Shown here one piece after another: positions 38,349 to 48,555 of a stretch of 64,000 bases of DNA. A program made the position numbers and the translations under genes. The DNA lies in assembly GCA_945910815.1 (NCBI GenBank), contig CAMDZD010000001.1, positions 1-64,000 on the forward strand, given 5' to 3'. Source of the stretch: an uncultured Clostridia bacterium. Its GTDB lineage: Bacteria; Bacillota; Clostridia; Oscillospirales; Ruminococcaceae. The notes under the pieces were generated by a model. That model did not search any database, had not been told where the DNA came from, and saw nothing but the letters and a program-made list of their open reading frames with translations. Each line of letters begins with the position of its first letter. Position 1 is the first letter of the stretch.

Positions 38349-38885
38349 TTATTTTAATTCTTTATATATGCCGATATAGTTAAGATTCCGGTAATGCTCC
38401 GCATAATCAAGACCATAGCCGACAATAAAGCAGTCATCAATCCGGAATCCGGCATAATCCGCCTGAACCGGTACTTTTCGCCTTGAGGGTTTATCGAGAA
38501 GGGTACATATCTTCAATGATTCCGGATTTCTGTCGAGAAGCATAGGTATAAGATATGAAAGCGTCAGACCTGTATCGAGAATATCTTCAACTATAAGAAC
38601 GTCAAAGCCTTTTATATCCCTTGACAAATCTTTCAGTATTTTCACCTTTCCGCTTGATTCGGTGCTGTTCTGATAGCTTGAAACGCACATAAAGTCTATT
38701 TCAAGCGGAAGCTTTATCTCTCTCATAAGGTCAGCAAGAAATACAACCGAACCTTTAAGAATACTTACAAGAAGAAGCTTTTTATTCTTATAGTCTTTTG
38801 TTATTTTAGCACCGAGCTGTTTTACTTTTTCGGAGAGCTGTTTCTGACTTATAAGAATTTCTTCAGCATTTTTTGTATAGGACAT
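38349..38885 (-). CDS. hpt: Hypoxanthine phosphoribosyltransferase
   Basis: Hpt salvages hypoxanthine and guanine to IMP and GMP. The 178 aa show VSILKGSVVFLADLMR early and the PRPP motif LIVEDILDTGLTL, with FVVGYGLDY-like FIVGYGLDYAEHYRNL at the end. The ATG at 38885 with GGAGA upstream gives the family start; the open frame extends further upstream into tilS, which is not conserved. tilS-hpt-ftsH is a common Firmicute order. Confidence 0.96.
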   Translation of the reverse strand: MSYTKNAEEILISQKQLSEKVKQLGAKITKDYKNKKLLLVSILKGSVVFLADLMREIKLPLEIDFMCVSSYQNSTESSGKVKILKDLSRDIKGFDVLIVEDILDTGLTLSYLIPMLLDRNPESLKICTLLDKPSRRKVPVQADYAGFRIDDCFIVGYGLDYAEHYRNLNYIGIYKELK

Positions 38886-38901
38886 GTTGTTCTCCTTTTT
38901 T

Positions 38902-40242
38902 TTATTCTGCACAAATGGTAATTTCAAGTATATTTGCAGTATTTTTATCAGGTTTCACCCTGTCGGCAATTCCTATTTTTTCAGCAAATACAGTACCACA
39001 TTCATCATCAATAAAATGAAGGAAAGGTCTTTCATCAGGTTTAATCTGTGCATTAATCAGCTTTTTGACTGATGAAGTAAAATTTCTGCCTGCAAGTCTG
39101 ATTTTATCACCGTTTCTTCTGTTTCTCAGAATCATTGTACCTATTATTTTATCATAATCAAGATAATAATTTGTAAACTTTCTGTTAACATTACAGTGCA
39201 TTTTTAAATCTTCTGATTTTAATATTACAGCATTAAGAGTAATTCCTTTAAAGATTGAATTGTGACCGATACTAAGCGGGACAGAAATTTCATCAAAGCT
39301 CTTTTTCGGGGATATTTTTTTAAATTCGAGTTTATTTTTATCAGAAATAAAATAAAGCTCACCTGATATATTAAGCTTTCCGCCGTTTATAAGAATAAAA
39401 TCAATCATTTCAAGGCGGTTATAGTCATAGGGGAGATTTTTTTCCGAAAGAAATTCCGCAATACAACGCTGTCTTATTGCCTTATGAAACTTTTCAAGAC
39501 CCTTGAAACAGTCACCGTTTCTGCACTGCAAATCTGCTTTGTGAGTTTCTTCTTCAATAAAACTGTTTTCAAGACGCAGAACTTCAAGAGTTCTTGAGGA
39601 AGTTTTAATCAGTGAATTATTAATCTGTTCCAGCAGTGGCAGAACATTGTGACGGATTTTATTTCGTGTATAATCATCTGAAAGATTGGTACTGTCAGTA
39701 ACAAACGGTATATTTCTGATTTTCAGAAAGTTTTCTATTTCCTCACGGCTTACCGTCAGAAGCGGTCTGACAATATTGTCCCTTACGGGAGGAATACCGC
39801 ATAAGCCTTTGAGAGCCGTTCCCCTTGAAAGATTGTGAATAACCGTTTCAAGATTATCGTTTGCATTGTGAGCAGTTGCAATTATTTTTCCCTGTGAATT
39901 TTCGGAAAATATTCCGTAACGCAGTATTCTTGCGGATTCTTCGGTAGAAATTCTGAATCTTTCGGAATATTCCTTTACATTGCATTTAACGGCTTTAAAT
40001 TCTATTCCGAATTTTCCGCAAAGATTACGGCAGTACTGTTCGTCATGGTCACTTTCATCGCCTCTCAGACAATGATTTACATGAAGTGCTGATATTTCAG
40101 AAATTCCAAGCTTTTCTTTAAGCTCCATAAGCGATAAAAGCAGACATACACTGTCTGCACCGCCTGAAAGACCGCAAACAACCTTGCAGTCTTTCGGAAA
40201 CATATTATATTGCTTTGAAAAATCAAATATTCTGTCAAGCAT
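38902..40242 (-). CDS. tilS: tRNA(Ile)-lysidine synthase
   Basis: TilS converts C34 of tRNA-Ile(CAU) to lysidine so that it reads AUA as isoleucine. The PP-loop ATP motif is VVCGLSGGADSVCL near residue 22, followed by HVNHCLRGDESD and ATAHNANDNLETV. At 446 aa it has the full-length C-terminal domains. ATG at 40242. It lies between dnaB and hpt. An AUA-decoding enzyme is relevant to the AUA start proposed for tmcAL. Confidence 0.96.
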   Translation of the reverse strand: MLDRIFDFSKQYNMFPKDCKVVCGLSGGADSVCLLLSLMELKEKLGISEISALHVNHCLRGDESDHDEQYCRNLCGKFGIEFKAVKCNVKEYSERFRISTEESARILRYGIFSENSQGKIIATAHNANDNLETVIHNLSRGTALKGLCGIPPVRDNIVRPLLTVSREEIENFLKIRNIPFVTDSTNLSDDYTRNKIRHNVLPLLEQINNSLIKTSSRTLEVLRLENSFIEEETHKADLQCRNGDCFKGLEKFHKAIRQRCIAEFLSEKNLPYDYNRLEMIDFILINGGKLNISGELYFISDKNKLEFKKISPKKSFDEISVPLSIGHNSIFKGITLNAVILKSEDLKMHCNVNRKFTNYYLDYDKIIGTMILRNRRNGDKIRLAGRNFTSSVKKLINAQIKPDERPFLHFIDDECGTVFAEKIGIADRVKPDKNTANILEITICAE

Positions 40243-40252
40243 TTATTTTCAC

Positions 40253-41599
40253 CTATTCTGATACTGTTTTGTTGAGGTCAGAAAATCTTGTATATCTGCC
40301 GTCCCAGTACATATCAACTGTACCCTGTTCACCATGTCTGTTTTTGGCAACTATGCACTTTGCAATATTTTTGTTTTCGTCCTCTTTGTAATATGCCTCA
40401 CGATAGAGGAAAAGGACAATATCAGCATCCTGCTCAATAGAGCCTGAATCTCTTAAATCTGAAAGTTGCGGACGTTTGTCAGTACGCTGTTCAGTATTTC
40501 TTGAAAGCTGTGAAAGAAGTATGACAGGAACATCAAATTCCTTAGCCATAATTTTAATCTGACGTGTTATTTCTGCTACAACAACAGCTCTGTTATCAGA
40601 TTTGCTTGTGGATTCCATAAGCTGAAGATAATCTATAACAACAAGTCCGAGATTTTTTATTCTTCTCAGCTTAGCTTTCATCTGCTGAACGGTTATTCCT
40701 GCGGTATGGTCAATATATATTGGCAGATTGCTTAAATATCCGGCACTTGTTGCAATTTTAATCCAGTCATCATCGGGAATGTTCCCGCTTCTAAGCACAC
40801 GGGAATCTATCTGAGCCTCTGTTGAAAGAAGTCTTGATGCAAGCTGTTCCCTTGACATTTCAAGGCTGAATACAGCAACTTCCTTGCCCGATGAATGTTT
40901 TGCAACATTTACGGCAATATTCATAGCAAAGGACGTTTTTCCCATACCGGGACGGGCTGCCAATATAATAAGGTCGGATTTGTTAAGACCTGAAGTTATT
41001 GTATCAAGATTTGCAAATCCTGTCCTTGCACCTATATATTTTTCCTTGTCGGGACCTGAAATTTTTCCGAGCCTGTCATAAGCCTCATTGACTGCAACTT
41101 TTATATGGACAAGTCCCTGAGTATTTTTTCCCTGACGTATATCATATATTTTCTGTTCGGCGGAATCTATAAGCTTTTGTGCATCACTTGAATCCGTCCT
41201 GATTTCGTCCATAATTTCCTTCGCAGCAATCGCAAGACTTCTGATATAATATTTGTCTGCAACTATTTTACAATAGCTTGCTATATTTGCTGTTGAAGGG
41301 AGCATATCCGCAAGGCTTGAGAGATATTTTCTGCATGCCGTGGAACTTTCAAATATTCCGAGTTTTTCAACTTCATTCAGAACTGTTATTACATCGGCAG
41401 TCTCTCCGCTTGAAAACATTCTTAAAATAACGGAATATATTTCCCTGTGCTGGGGATTATAGAAATATTCACGCTTTACTGTTTCAACTACAACCGGAAG
41501 TACAGAGGGGTCTGCAAGAACAGCTCCGAGAACACACTGTTCAGCCTCCGTGCTGTGAGGCAGAGAAGTTTCGAGGAAATTCAAATCATTTTCAATCAT
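40253..41599 (-). CDS. dnaB: Replicative DNA helicase DnaB
   Basis: DnaB is the hexameric helicase of the replication fork. The 448 aa show an N-terminal helical domain (PHSTEAEQCVLGAVLADPS), and a RecA-like C-terminal domain with Walker A AARPGMGKTSFAMN, Walker B VVIDYLQLM and the QISRN-like LLSQLSRNTEQR. No intein is present. It starts three bases after rplI and is part of a tight gene group. Confidence 0.97.
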   Translation of the reverse strand: MIENDLNFLETSLPHSTEAEQCVLGAVLADPSVLPVVVETVKREYFYNPQHREIYSVILRMFSSGETADVITVLNEVEKLGIFESSTACRKYLSSLADMLPSTANIASYCKIVADKYYIRSLAIAAKEIMDEIRTDSSDAQKLIDSAEQKIYDIRQGKNTQGLVHIKVAVNEAYDRLGKISGPDKEKYIGARTGFANLDTITSGLNKSDLIILAARPGMGKTSFAMNIAVNVAKHSSGKEVAVFSLEMSREQLASRLLSTEAQIDSRVLRSGNIPDDDWIKIATSAGYLSNLPIYIDHTAGITVQQMKAKLRRIKNLGLVVIDYLQLMESTSKSDNRAVVVAEITRQIKIMAKEFDVPVILLSQLSRNTEQRTDKRPQLSDLRDSGSIEQDADIVLFLYREAYYKEDENKNIAKCIVAKNRHGEQGTVDMYWDGRYTRFSDLNKTVSE

Positions 41600-41602
41600 A
41601 AA

Positions 41603-42049
41603 TCAGGCCTCAGTCACTTCAACGGAAATATCAGCAGTTATTCCGGAGTAAAGTTTTACGCAGACATCAAAATTTCCGAAATTTTTTATATCAGTTTTAA
41701 GACTGATTTTCTTCTTGTCAACCTTAACACTGAACTGTTCGGAAAGAGCATCAGCTATATGACCGGCGGTAACAGAACCGAAAAGTTTCTGATTATTTCC
41801 GGCTTTAGCCTTTATAATAACCTTTTTTCCGTCTATTTTTGATTTTATATCAAGAGCATTCTGCTTTTCGACTTCAATTTTATGTTGCTGTGAAGCTTTC
41901 TGACCTTCAAGCTTATTGAGGTTTTCGGGAGTAGCCTCAACAGCGAGACCTTTAGGAATAAGCATATTTCTTGCATATCCGTCAGCAACATTTTTGAGTT
42001 CGCCTTTTTTTCCTGAACCTTTTACATCTTTTATGAAAATAACTTTCAT
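41603..42049 (-). CDS. rplI: 50S ribosomal protein L9
   Basis: L9 binds 23S rRNA near the L1 stalk. The 148 aa show the classic N-terminal domain [17 protein letters not shown] and [13 protein letters not shown], a long connecting helix, and a C-terminal domain. ATG at 42049 with AAAGGAAT upstream. It sits between gdpP and dnaB, as in many Firmicutes. Confidence 0.98.
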   Translation of the reverse strand: MKVIFIKDVKGSGKKGELKNVADGYARNMLIPKGLAVEATPENLNKLEGQKASQQHKIEVEKQNALDIKSKIDGKKVIIKAKAGNNQKLFGSVTAGHIADALSEQFSVKVDKKKISLKTDIKNFGNFDVCVKLYSGITADISVEVTEA

Positions 42050-42076
42050 TTTAAAAACATTCCTTTCTTTTATGTG

Positions 42077-44050
42077 TTAAGAATTATCATTCAAGGATTC
42101 ATCAATAGCCTTTTTAAGCATATCAACAGCCTCAGCGACGGAAATATCTTTCAGCTGAACTGCTGCCATAGTCTGATGGCCTCCACCTCCGAGACGTTCC
42201 ATTATAACCTGAACATTCATACTTCCGAGAGAACGTGCAGATATATTTACAATATCGCCTGTACGGTAAACCACAAATGATGCATCTACTCCGGATATGC
42301 CCAGAAGGTCATCTGCTGCCTGCGGTGATATAATTCTTATATCATCGCTTTTAAGCTCTGTGGAGGCAATTGCACATCTGTTATGTATATCTGCCGAAGA
42401 TACTATCTGTGTTCTCCTTTTATAGGATTCTATGGAGCTTGAGAAAAGCTTTTTCACGGTAACAGTATCTGCACCGAGTTTTCTAAGATATGCCGCTGCC
42501 TCAAAAGTTCTTACACCGGTTCTCATGATGAAATTTTTTGTATCAAGAGTTATTCCGGAAAGAAGTGCCTCAGCATAGCAGGCATCAATACTTACAGAGC
42601 CGTCAAATTTAAAATACTGTATAAGTTCCGTTACCATTTCAGAAGCCGATGATGCATAGGGTTCATGGTGAAATATAACGGCATTGTCTATAAAATTGAC
42701 GGTTTTGCGGTGGTGGTCAATAACGACTATATTTTTAGCTTTTTTATAAAGTTCCCTGCTTTCGATAAAATCCTTGTTATGGGTATCAACTATTATAAGC
42801 AAATCGCTGTCGGTTATGGATTCGACTGCTGTCTGAGGTGAAATATAGAAATCAGCTTTTGCGGTGTCTTCTATATATTCTATAAGCTGAACGGCAAGAT
42901 TTTTTTTGCGGTCAACAGCAACATAGGAATTTTTTCCGAGAAGTCTTACTGCTGATGCAAGTCCCGTTGAAGCACCTACTGAATCCAAATCCCCGAAACT
43001 ATGACCCATTATGAAAACATTATCGGATTTTTCAATAAAATCCTGAAGTGTATTGGCAATAATCCGGGTTTTGGCACGTGATTTTTTTTCAACGCCCTTC
43101 GAAACTCCGCCAAAGAATCTGAATCCGTTTTCAGTTTTTACAACAGCCTGGTCGCCTCCCCGTCCGAGAGCCATATCAAGGCACTGCCTTGCAATTTTTT
43201 CGCTTTCTTCAAGAGAACCTGCACCTTGTCCCACTCCTATGGAGAAAGTAAGGCAGTTGCGTTCACCGACTTTTATTTCTCTTGCAACGTCAAGAATTTT
43301 GAATTTTTCTTCTATAATTCTGTTCAGATACCTGTCCTCAAGAACGGCAATAAAAGTATTGTCGGATATTTTTTTTATAATTCCGTTAGTACCGTTCATA
43401 AAGTTTTCGAGAATCTGTTCAGTTTCAACGGAAGTTTTAGCTTTTTCAGTTTCCTTTGCATTCTGCATAATATCGTCATAATTATCAATCATCAGAATAA
43501 GGACTGATTGTCTTGTATCATTGAAAGTTTTTTCAAGGCGGAGAAAATCGGTTACATCTGAAAAATACAGGACGGTGAGAATTTCTTCTTCCTTGCCCCT
43601 TGTGACTACGGAACGTACTTTATAGCTGTTTCCGTTTACCATACAAAGACATTCATTGCCTTTTTTTATTTCATCAAGGTCAACGCTTATATAGTCAAGA
43701 AGTGAATATCCGAAAATATCCTGTTCAGCTGCAACCTTTTCCCTGAAAAATTCATTGTACCAGACAACAATTCCGCTTTTGTCTATAACTACGGCAGGGG
43801 CGGGAAGAAAATTCATAAACTCCGCCCCGCTCTGTTCAAGATTTGTGCTTATACGGCTTACATGGCGGTACATATGCCGGAAATTTCCGGCAAGTACCGA
43901 TATGAACACTATGCAAAGCACTGTTGCAGGAACAGATATTGCCATAAATTCCCTGACGCTGTACTTGCACAGCATAAAAGATGCCACAAGCTCACAAAGA
44001 AACATCATCACTGATATTATTATCAATGCCAAGGGAAATTTCTTTTTCAT
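42077..44050 (-). CDS. gdpP: Cyclic-di-AMP phosphodiesterase GdpP
   Basis: GdpP degrades c-di-AMP and so tunes osmolyte uptake and cell wall stress. The 657 aa show two N-terminal membrane segments, a PAS-like domain (about 85-160, VVIDKSGIVVWYNEFF), a degenerate GGDEF domain with GRGGDQAVVK, and the catalytic DHH/DHHA1 part: GHSFGDLDSVGA, IVDTHNKD, DHHRK and GGGGHQTMA. It starts 24 bp after rnj. Confidence 0.96.
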   Translation of the reverse strand: MKKKFPLALIIISVMMFLCELVASFMLCKYSVREFMAISVPATVLCIVFISVLAGNFRHMYRHVSRISTNLEQSGAEFMNFLPAPAVVIDKSGIVVWYNEFFREKVAAEQDIFGYSLLDYISVDLDEIKKGNECLCMVNGNSYKVRSVVTRGKEEEILTVLYFSDVTDFLRLEKTFNDTRQSVLILMIDNYDDIMQNAKETEKAKTSVETEQILENFMNGTNGIIKKISDNTFIAVLEDRYLNRIIEEKFKILDVAREIKVGERNCLTFSIGVGQGAGSLEESEKIARQCLDMALGRGGDQAVVKTENGFRFFGGVSKGVEKKSRAKTRIIANTLQDFIEKSDNVFIMGHSFGDLDSVGASTGLASAVRLLGKNSYVAVDRKKNLAVQLIEYIEDTAKADFYISPQTAVESITDSDLLIIVDTHNKDFIESRELYKKAKNIVVIDHHRKTVNFIDNAVIFHHEPYASSASEMVTELIQYFKFDGSVSIDACYAEALLSGITLDTKNFIMRTGVRTFEAAAYLRKLGADTVTVKKLFSSSIESYKRRTQIVSSADIHNRCAIASTELKSDDIRIISPQAADDLLGISGVDASFVVYRTGDIVNISARSLGSMNVQVIMERLGGGGHQTMAAVQLKDISVAEAVDMLKKAIDESLNDNS

Positions 44051-44074
44051 TTTTTCATCTCCGCTCCGATGAAT

Positions 44075-45855
44075 TTAAACTTCCATAATAATCGGAAGAA
44101 TCATCGGACTCCTTTTTGTTTTCTGATAAATATAATCCGAAAGAGCATCTCTCATCTTGCCTTTAAGGGTATTCCATTCCTTAAACTCACTTGCAGAACA
44201 GTTATTCAGTGTATTGATAAGTATATTCCTTGAATCAACCATAATTTCTTCTGATTCACGGACATAGACAAATCCTCTTGATATAATGTCGGGACCCGAA
44301 ACTACTTCGTTTGTAGATTTTTCAATTCCGACTACTATTATAATAAGACCGTCCTGTGCAAGATGCTTTCTGTCCCTGAGAACGATTGCTCCGACATCTC
44401 CGACTCCAAGACCGTCAACAAGCGTTCTTCCGGCAGGAACCTGTGAAACTACTGACATTTTAACTCCGTCAGTTTCGATAACGTTTCCTATTTCGGCAAT
44501 AATTATATTTTCCCTCGGTATTCCGACATCAACGGCAAGGTCTGCATGCTTCTGAAGATGCTTGTATTCGCCATGAACGGGAATGAAGAATTTAGGTTTT
44601 GTAAGAGCCATCATGAGTTTGAGTTCCTCCTGACATGCATGACCTGATACATGGACTTCATACATTGACTCATATACGACCTCCGCACCGGATTTCATAA
44701 GCTCATTTACTACCTTTGTAACATATTTTTCGTTACCGGGGATAGGCTTTGCGGAAATTATGATAAAGTCCTGAGGAGTGATATTTACTTTTTTATGGTC
44801 ATTCATAGCCATTCTTGTGAGAGCTGACATAGGCTCTCCCTGACTTCCCGTTGTTATAAGAACTATTTGTTCATTCTTATAGAGATTCATCATTTCAATA
44901 TCTATAATTATTCCTTCGGGAACTTTAAGATAGCCGAGTTCTATTGCAGTTGAGATTACGTTTACCATACTTCTTCCGAATACTGCAACTTTTCTGCCGT
45001 ATTTTTCGGCACAGTTTACAATCTGCTGAACACGGTGTATATTTGATGAAAAAGTAGCTATTATAATTCTCTTTCCCTCTGCCTTTTTAAAGAGATTTTC
45101 AAATGATTCACCGACTTTTCTTTCCGTCTGAGTATATCCGGGGCGTTCAGCGTTTGTTGATTCGGACATAAGAGCAAGAACTCCCCTGCTTCCAAGTTCT
45201 CCGAAACGTGCAAGGTCAATAATTCCTCCGTCTATGGGTGAAAAATCAACCTTGAAATCTCCTGTATGAACAATCACACCTGCCGGAGTATGAATTGCAA
45301 CTCCGGCTGAATCGGGAATTGAATGATTTACTTTGATAAGTTCAACACCCATACAGCCCATTTTTATTGTCTTTCTCGGAAGTACGACATTAAGCTGAAC
45401 CTTTCCGGAGAGACCATGTTCTTTAAGTTTTCCGTCAACAAGTCCGAGTGTCAGCTTCGTACCGTAAACGGGGACATTCATTTTTTTCAGAAAATAAACA
45501 AGACCTCCGATATGGTCTTCATGTCCATGAGTGAGGACAATTCCCCTTAATTTATCACGGTTTCTCTCAACATAGGTGAAATCGGGAATTACTATATCAA
45601 CTCCGGGCATATCAGCGTCCGGAAAAGCAAGACCGCAGTCGAGAATGAACATATCGTTTGAACATTCAAAGACAGTCATATTCTTTCCGATTTCGTTAAG
45701 ACCTCCCAAAGGAATAATTTTTACGGGAGTTTTTCGGGACTCTCTTTTTTCCTTTTTTGGTTCGGGAGCTGAATTTTCCTGCTGTTCCGGCTTTCTGCGG
45801 ACATACTTTCTTTTATAGACAGCCGGAAGTTTTTTTTGATTTTCCTTTTCGTTCA
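44075..45855 (-). CDS. rnj: Ribonuclease J
   Basis: RNase J is the metallo-beta-lactamase-fold endo- and 5'-exoribonuclease of Firmicutes. The 593 aa have a basic N-terminal extension (about residues 1-45), then the beta-lactamase motifs PLGGLNEIGKNM, LTHGHEDHIGG, and a beta-CASP domain including GSQGEPMSA. The start is a GTG at the end of the leader (near 45856) with GAGGTCATAAA upstream. A long structured leader and a consensus promoter precede it. Confidence 0.95.
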
Positions 45856-45879
45856 CTTTATGACCTCACTTTCTGTACT

Positions 45880-45938
45880 GGTGCATTTTCTGATTTGCTT
45901 GCAGAAACAATAATGCAGAAACTATGAAACAACGCACC
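45880..45938 (-). promoter_or_regulatory. Structured part of the RNase J leader
   Basis: GGTGCGTT (45938-45931) can pair with AATGCACC (45887-45880), enclosing two copies of GTTTCTGCA and a short TTTCTG/CAGAAA stem. It lies right before the rnj ribosome site in a leader of about 165 nt. Autoregulation is a possibility only. Confidence 0.5.
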
Positions 45939-46027
45939 TTATAAGAATTAAAAATAGAAATGTTTTATCTTAAAGGCGAAGATTATCCCAATCACGCCAT
46001 TAAAGCCGAAAAAATATATACAATATT

Positions 46028-46056
46028 ATTATACGTTATCAGCTCTAATCTGTCAA
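46028..46056 (-). promoter_or_regulatory. Consensus promoter of rnj-gdpP
   Basis: On the minus strand TTGACA (46056-46051) and TATAAT (46033-46028), 17 bp apart, matching the SigA consensus exactly. Confidence 0.85.
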
Positions 46057-46110
46057 GCAAAAAAGATGTGATTATACAAATTTTACAAATAGGATTTCTT
46101 ATAGTCAGTT

Positions 46111-47184
46111 TTATTTTCTGTTTTTTTCAAGAATAAGCCTTTCCCACTTTCCGCAGAGTTCAGCGGATATTTCCATATTCATAGACTGAACCGTAAGCGT
46201 TATGCGGTTTTTACCGCTTTTTGAAAGCTTTATTTTTCCGTCAGTCGTCAGAATAGTCCTTTCGGGTTCACGCATGGAAAAATCAGCATTTATTTCACGC
46301 TTTGCAGTGTAGAAAGGAGGGATTTTTCTGATTGCATCATATATGCTCTGTCCGCAGTTCATAAGACCTGTGCAGAGGAAAAGCGAATCGAAAGTAAATT
46401 TCTGCTTATATACTTCGGAATGATTGGATATATTCCGGTATGCATATCCTGCATTTATACTTTTTGCAATTTCCTCTCCGGCATAGTGAAAATCTGCGGG
46501 GAGTATTACTTTTTCTCCCCTTTTCCACAGAACAAGCGAATATGCTAAGATGAGTCTTTCATAAGATATAAAGCCAAAATCCGTACTGTAACAGTTTACA
46601 CGGGTTCCGTCCTCCGATATCTGAAAAATAATATCTCCTGTTTCAGATGAAAAGAAATTTCTCCATATATCTGAAATTCTTCTGTTTCCACAGCTTACAA
46701 CGGCATTTCCTCTGAATTTTTCCGGAATGGTATCTTTAACGGAATTTATATAAAGTCCGTCTATATGGTCAAGACATGTTATTTTTCCGGATTTATTTAA
46801 TTTTTCCGCTGATTTATGACTGTAAATTTTCTGCATAGTACTTTCAGGCATGTTTATCCCGAATCTGTCAAAGAAAATCAGACGCAGTTTTTCCTTTCCG
46901 CAAAGATATACTCCGCATTCACATTCAGCAAGCTTTATTCCGTATCTGAAAACCGGCATGACATCATTCATAACAAATACATCTGAACCGCTTTTCGCAA
47001 TACCTCCTGCAATAACATAAAGTTCGGGAATGCGTAGCATACTGTCAGTACCGACTGCAATTCTTCTGAAAAGACTTCCGAGAAGTTTTCCAAATTCCGC
47101 AAGTTCTCCTATTTCCGGAATATCTGTTTCCTCACAGAAATTATCCCTGAAACTGAATTTTCCTTTTTCACCGTAGTAGCTCAT
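46111..47184 (-). CDS. Degenerate phosphohexomutase-like protein
   Basis: This is a 357-aa protein whose layout follows the start of alpha-D-phosphohexomutases, but the catalytic motifs are changed. The GRDTR site is replaced by GTDSML at 45-50; the TASHNP phosphoserine loop region (about 91-109) reads GVYLCGKEKL with no SHNP; the metal-binding DPDADR becomes SEDGTR at 190-195. It ends before a full domain 4. It is probably not a phosphohexomutase and may have a structural or regulatory role. ATG at 47184. A normal start and open frame argue against a pseudogene. Confidence 0.6.
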   Translation of the reverse strand: MSYYGEKGKFSFRDNFCEETDIPEIGELAEFGKLLGSLFRRIAVGTDSMLRIPELYVIAGGIAKSGSDVFVMNDVMPVFRYGIKLAECECGVYLCGKEKLRLIFFDRFGINMPESTMQKIYSHKSAEKLNKSGKITCLDHIDGLYINSVKDTIPEKFRGNAVVSCGNRRISDIWRNFFSSETGDIIFQISEDGTRVNCYSTDFGFISYERLILAYSLVLWKRGEKVILPADFHYAGEEIAKSINAGYAYRNISNHSEVYKQKFTFDSLFLCTGLMNCGQSIYDAIRKIPPFYTAKREINADFSMREPERTILTTDGKIKLSKSGKNRITLTVQSMNMEISAELCGKWERLILEKNRK

Positions 47185-47257
47185 AGCAATATACCTCCGT
47201 TTTATTACATCAACTTAAATATTGCCGGCTAAGGAGATATTTATACTTAAAGAATCT

Positions 47258-48478
47258 TTATCTTTTTACTTTTCTGCACAGAAAAATAAGTGCAAGTATA
47301 TTTGGAAATGCCATAAGACCGTTGAATATATCCGAAAGCGTCCATACATCTTCAAGAGAAAATACTGCCCCGAGAGATACTATAAGAGAAAATACAAAAC
47401 GGTATTCCTTTATGTACTTTCCGCCCGATATATGACGGAATGACGTTTCACCGCAGTAATACCAGCCTGTTATAGTGCAGAATGCAAAAAGTATTACTGA
47501 TATGTTTATAAATATGTTTCCGCCGAAAGCTGTATTTATATCAAGCGTATCTGTAACAAGAAGAACCAGTGCCGTAAGGGTACAGCATACTATTGTATCA
47601 AGAAATACTTCAAATATACTCCACATTCCCTGAACAGAAGGTTCGCTTTTTTCGCAGGCACTGTGCATTATTGAAGAACTTCCCAGACCTGCCTCATTTG
47701 AAAAAATACCTCTCCTTATTCCCACCGAAACGGCAAATCCGCCTGCTGATTTGAAATCAAATGCGGAACTGAATATTTCCTTAAAAACTTCTCCGAGACG
47801 TTCACGGTGATTTATTATGATTATAAGTGATGTTATTATATATATTCCGGTCAGAACCGGAATTATTATCTGCGTTGCACTTCCTATACGCTTTATTCCT
47901 CCCGAAATTACTGCAAATACTGTCGCAAATACAAGAAATGCTGTCAGATATTTTCCTAATCCGAATTCAGAAAGAGCATTCCCTATTGAATTTGACTGAA
48001 CCATTCCGCCCATTCCCCATGATGCAAGTACACAAAATACTGAAAACATAACGGCAAGCACATCAGAGCCGACACCGTATTTAAGATACGAAACTGCTCC
48101 TCCAAGCCATTCGCCTTTTTCTTTACGGCGGTAAATTATTCCGAGATAATTTTCTGCATATACAAGAGCCATTCCGAAAAATGCTGATACCCACATCCAG
48201 AATATGCTCCCCGCTCCGCCTATGGCTATTGCAGAGACTACTCCTATTATATTTCCCGTACCCATTGCCGTTCCGAGCGATGACGTTACCGTTTTGAGCT
48301 GTGATATTCCGCTTCCTGAACTTTCTGTATTTCTTTTCTTTAACAGAAACGGAATCATTCTGAACTGTATAAACCTTAGCTTTACAGTATAAATTATTCC
48401 TGCCGACAAAAGCAGAAATATCAAGCCTCCGCCCCACACATATCCGTTTACAGTTTTTAAAATATTGCTTATATTCAT
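47258..48478 (-). CDS. AGCS-family sodium:alanine/glycine symporter
   Basis: This is a 406-aa membrane transporter of the AGCS family. It has about ten hydrophobic segments and family-type motifs: SSLGTAMGTGNIIGV near residue 66, GIFSNEAGLGSSSIMHS near 265, and VAENYLGI-like YAENYLGIIYRRK. It is shorter than common members (440-490 aa), with little cytoplasmic tail. It imports alanine or related amino acids with sodium. It is 74 bp before the phosphohexomutase-like gene. Confidence 0.9.
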   Translation of the reverse strand: MNISNILKTVNGYVWGGGLIFLLLSAGIIYTVKLRFIQFRMIPFLLKKRNTESSGSGISQLKTVTSSLGTAMGTGNIIGVVSAIAIGGAGSIFWMWVSAFFGMALVYAENYLGIIYRRKEKGEWLGGAVSYLKYGVGSDVLAVMFSVFCVLASWGMGGMVQSNSIGNALSEFGLGKYLTAFLVFATVFAVISGGIKRIGSATQIIIPVLTGIYIITSLIIIINHRERLGEVFKEIFSSAFDFKSAGGFAVSVGIRRGIFSNEAGLGSSSIMHSACEKSEPSVQGMWSIFEVFLDTIVCCTLTALVLLVTDTLDINTAFGGNIFINISVILFAFCTITGWYYCGETSFRHISGGKYIKEYRFVFSLIVSLGAVFSLEDVWTLSDIFNGLMAFPNILALIFLCRKVKR

Positions 48479-48555
48479 TTTTTACCCCTTGTAATTATAT
48501 AATATTTTATGGTATAATATATTTATATAAATTCATAATTATGGGGGATTTTATT

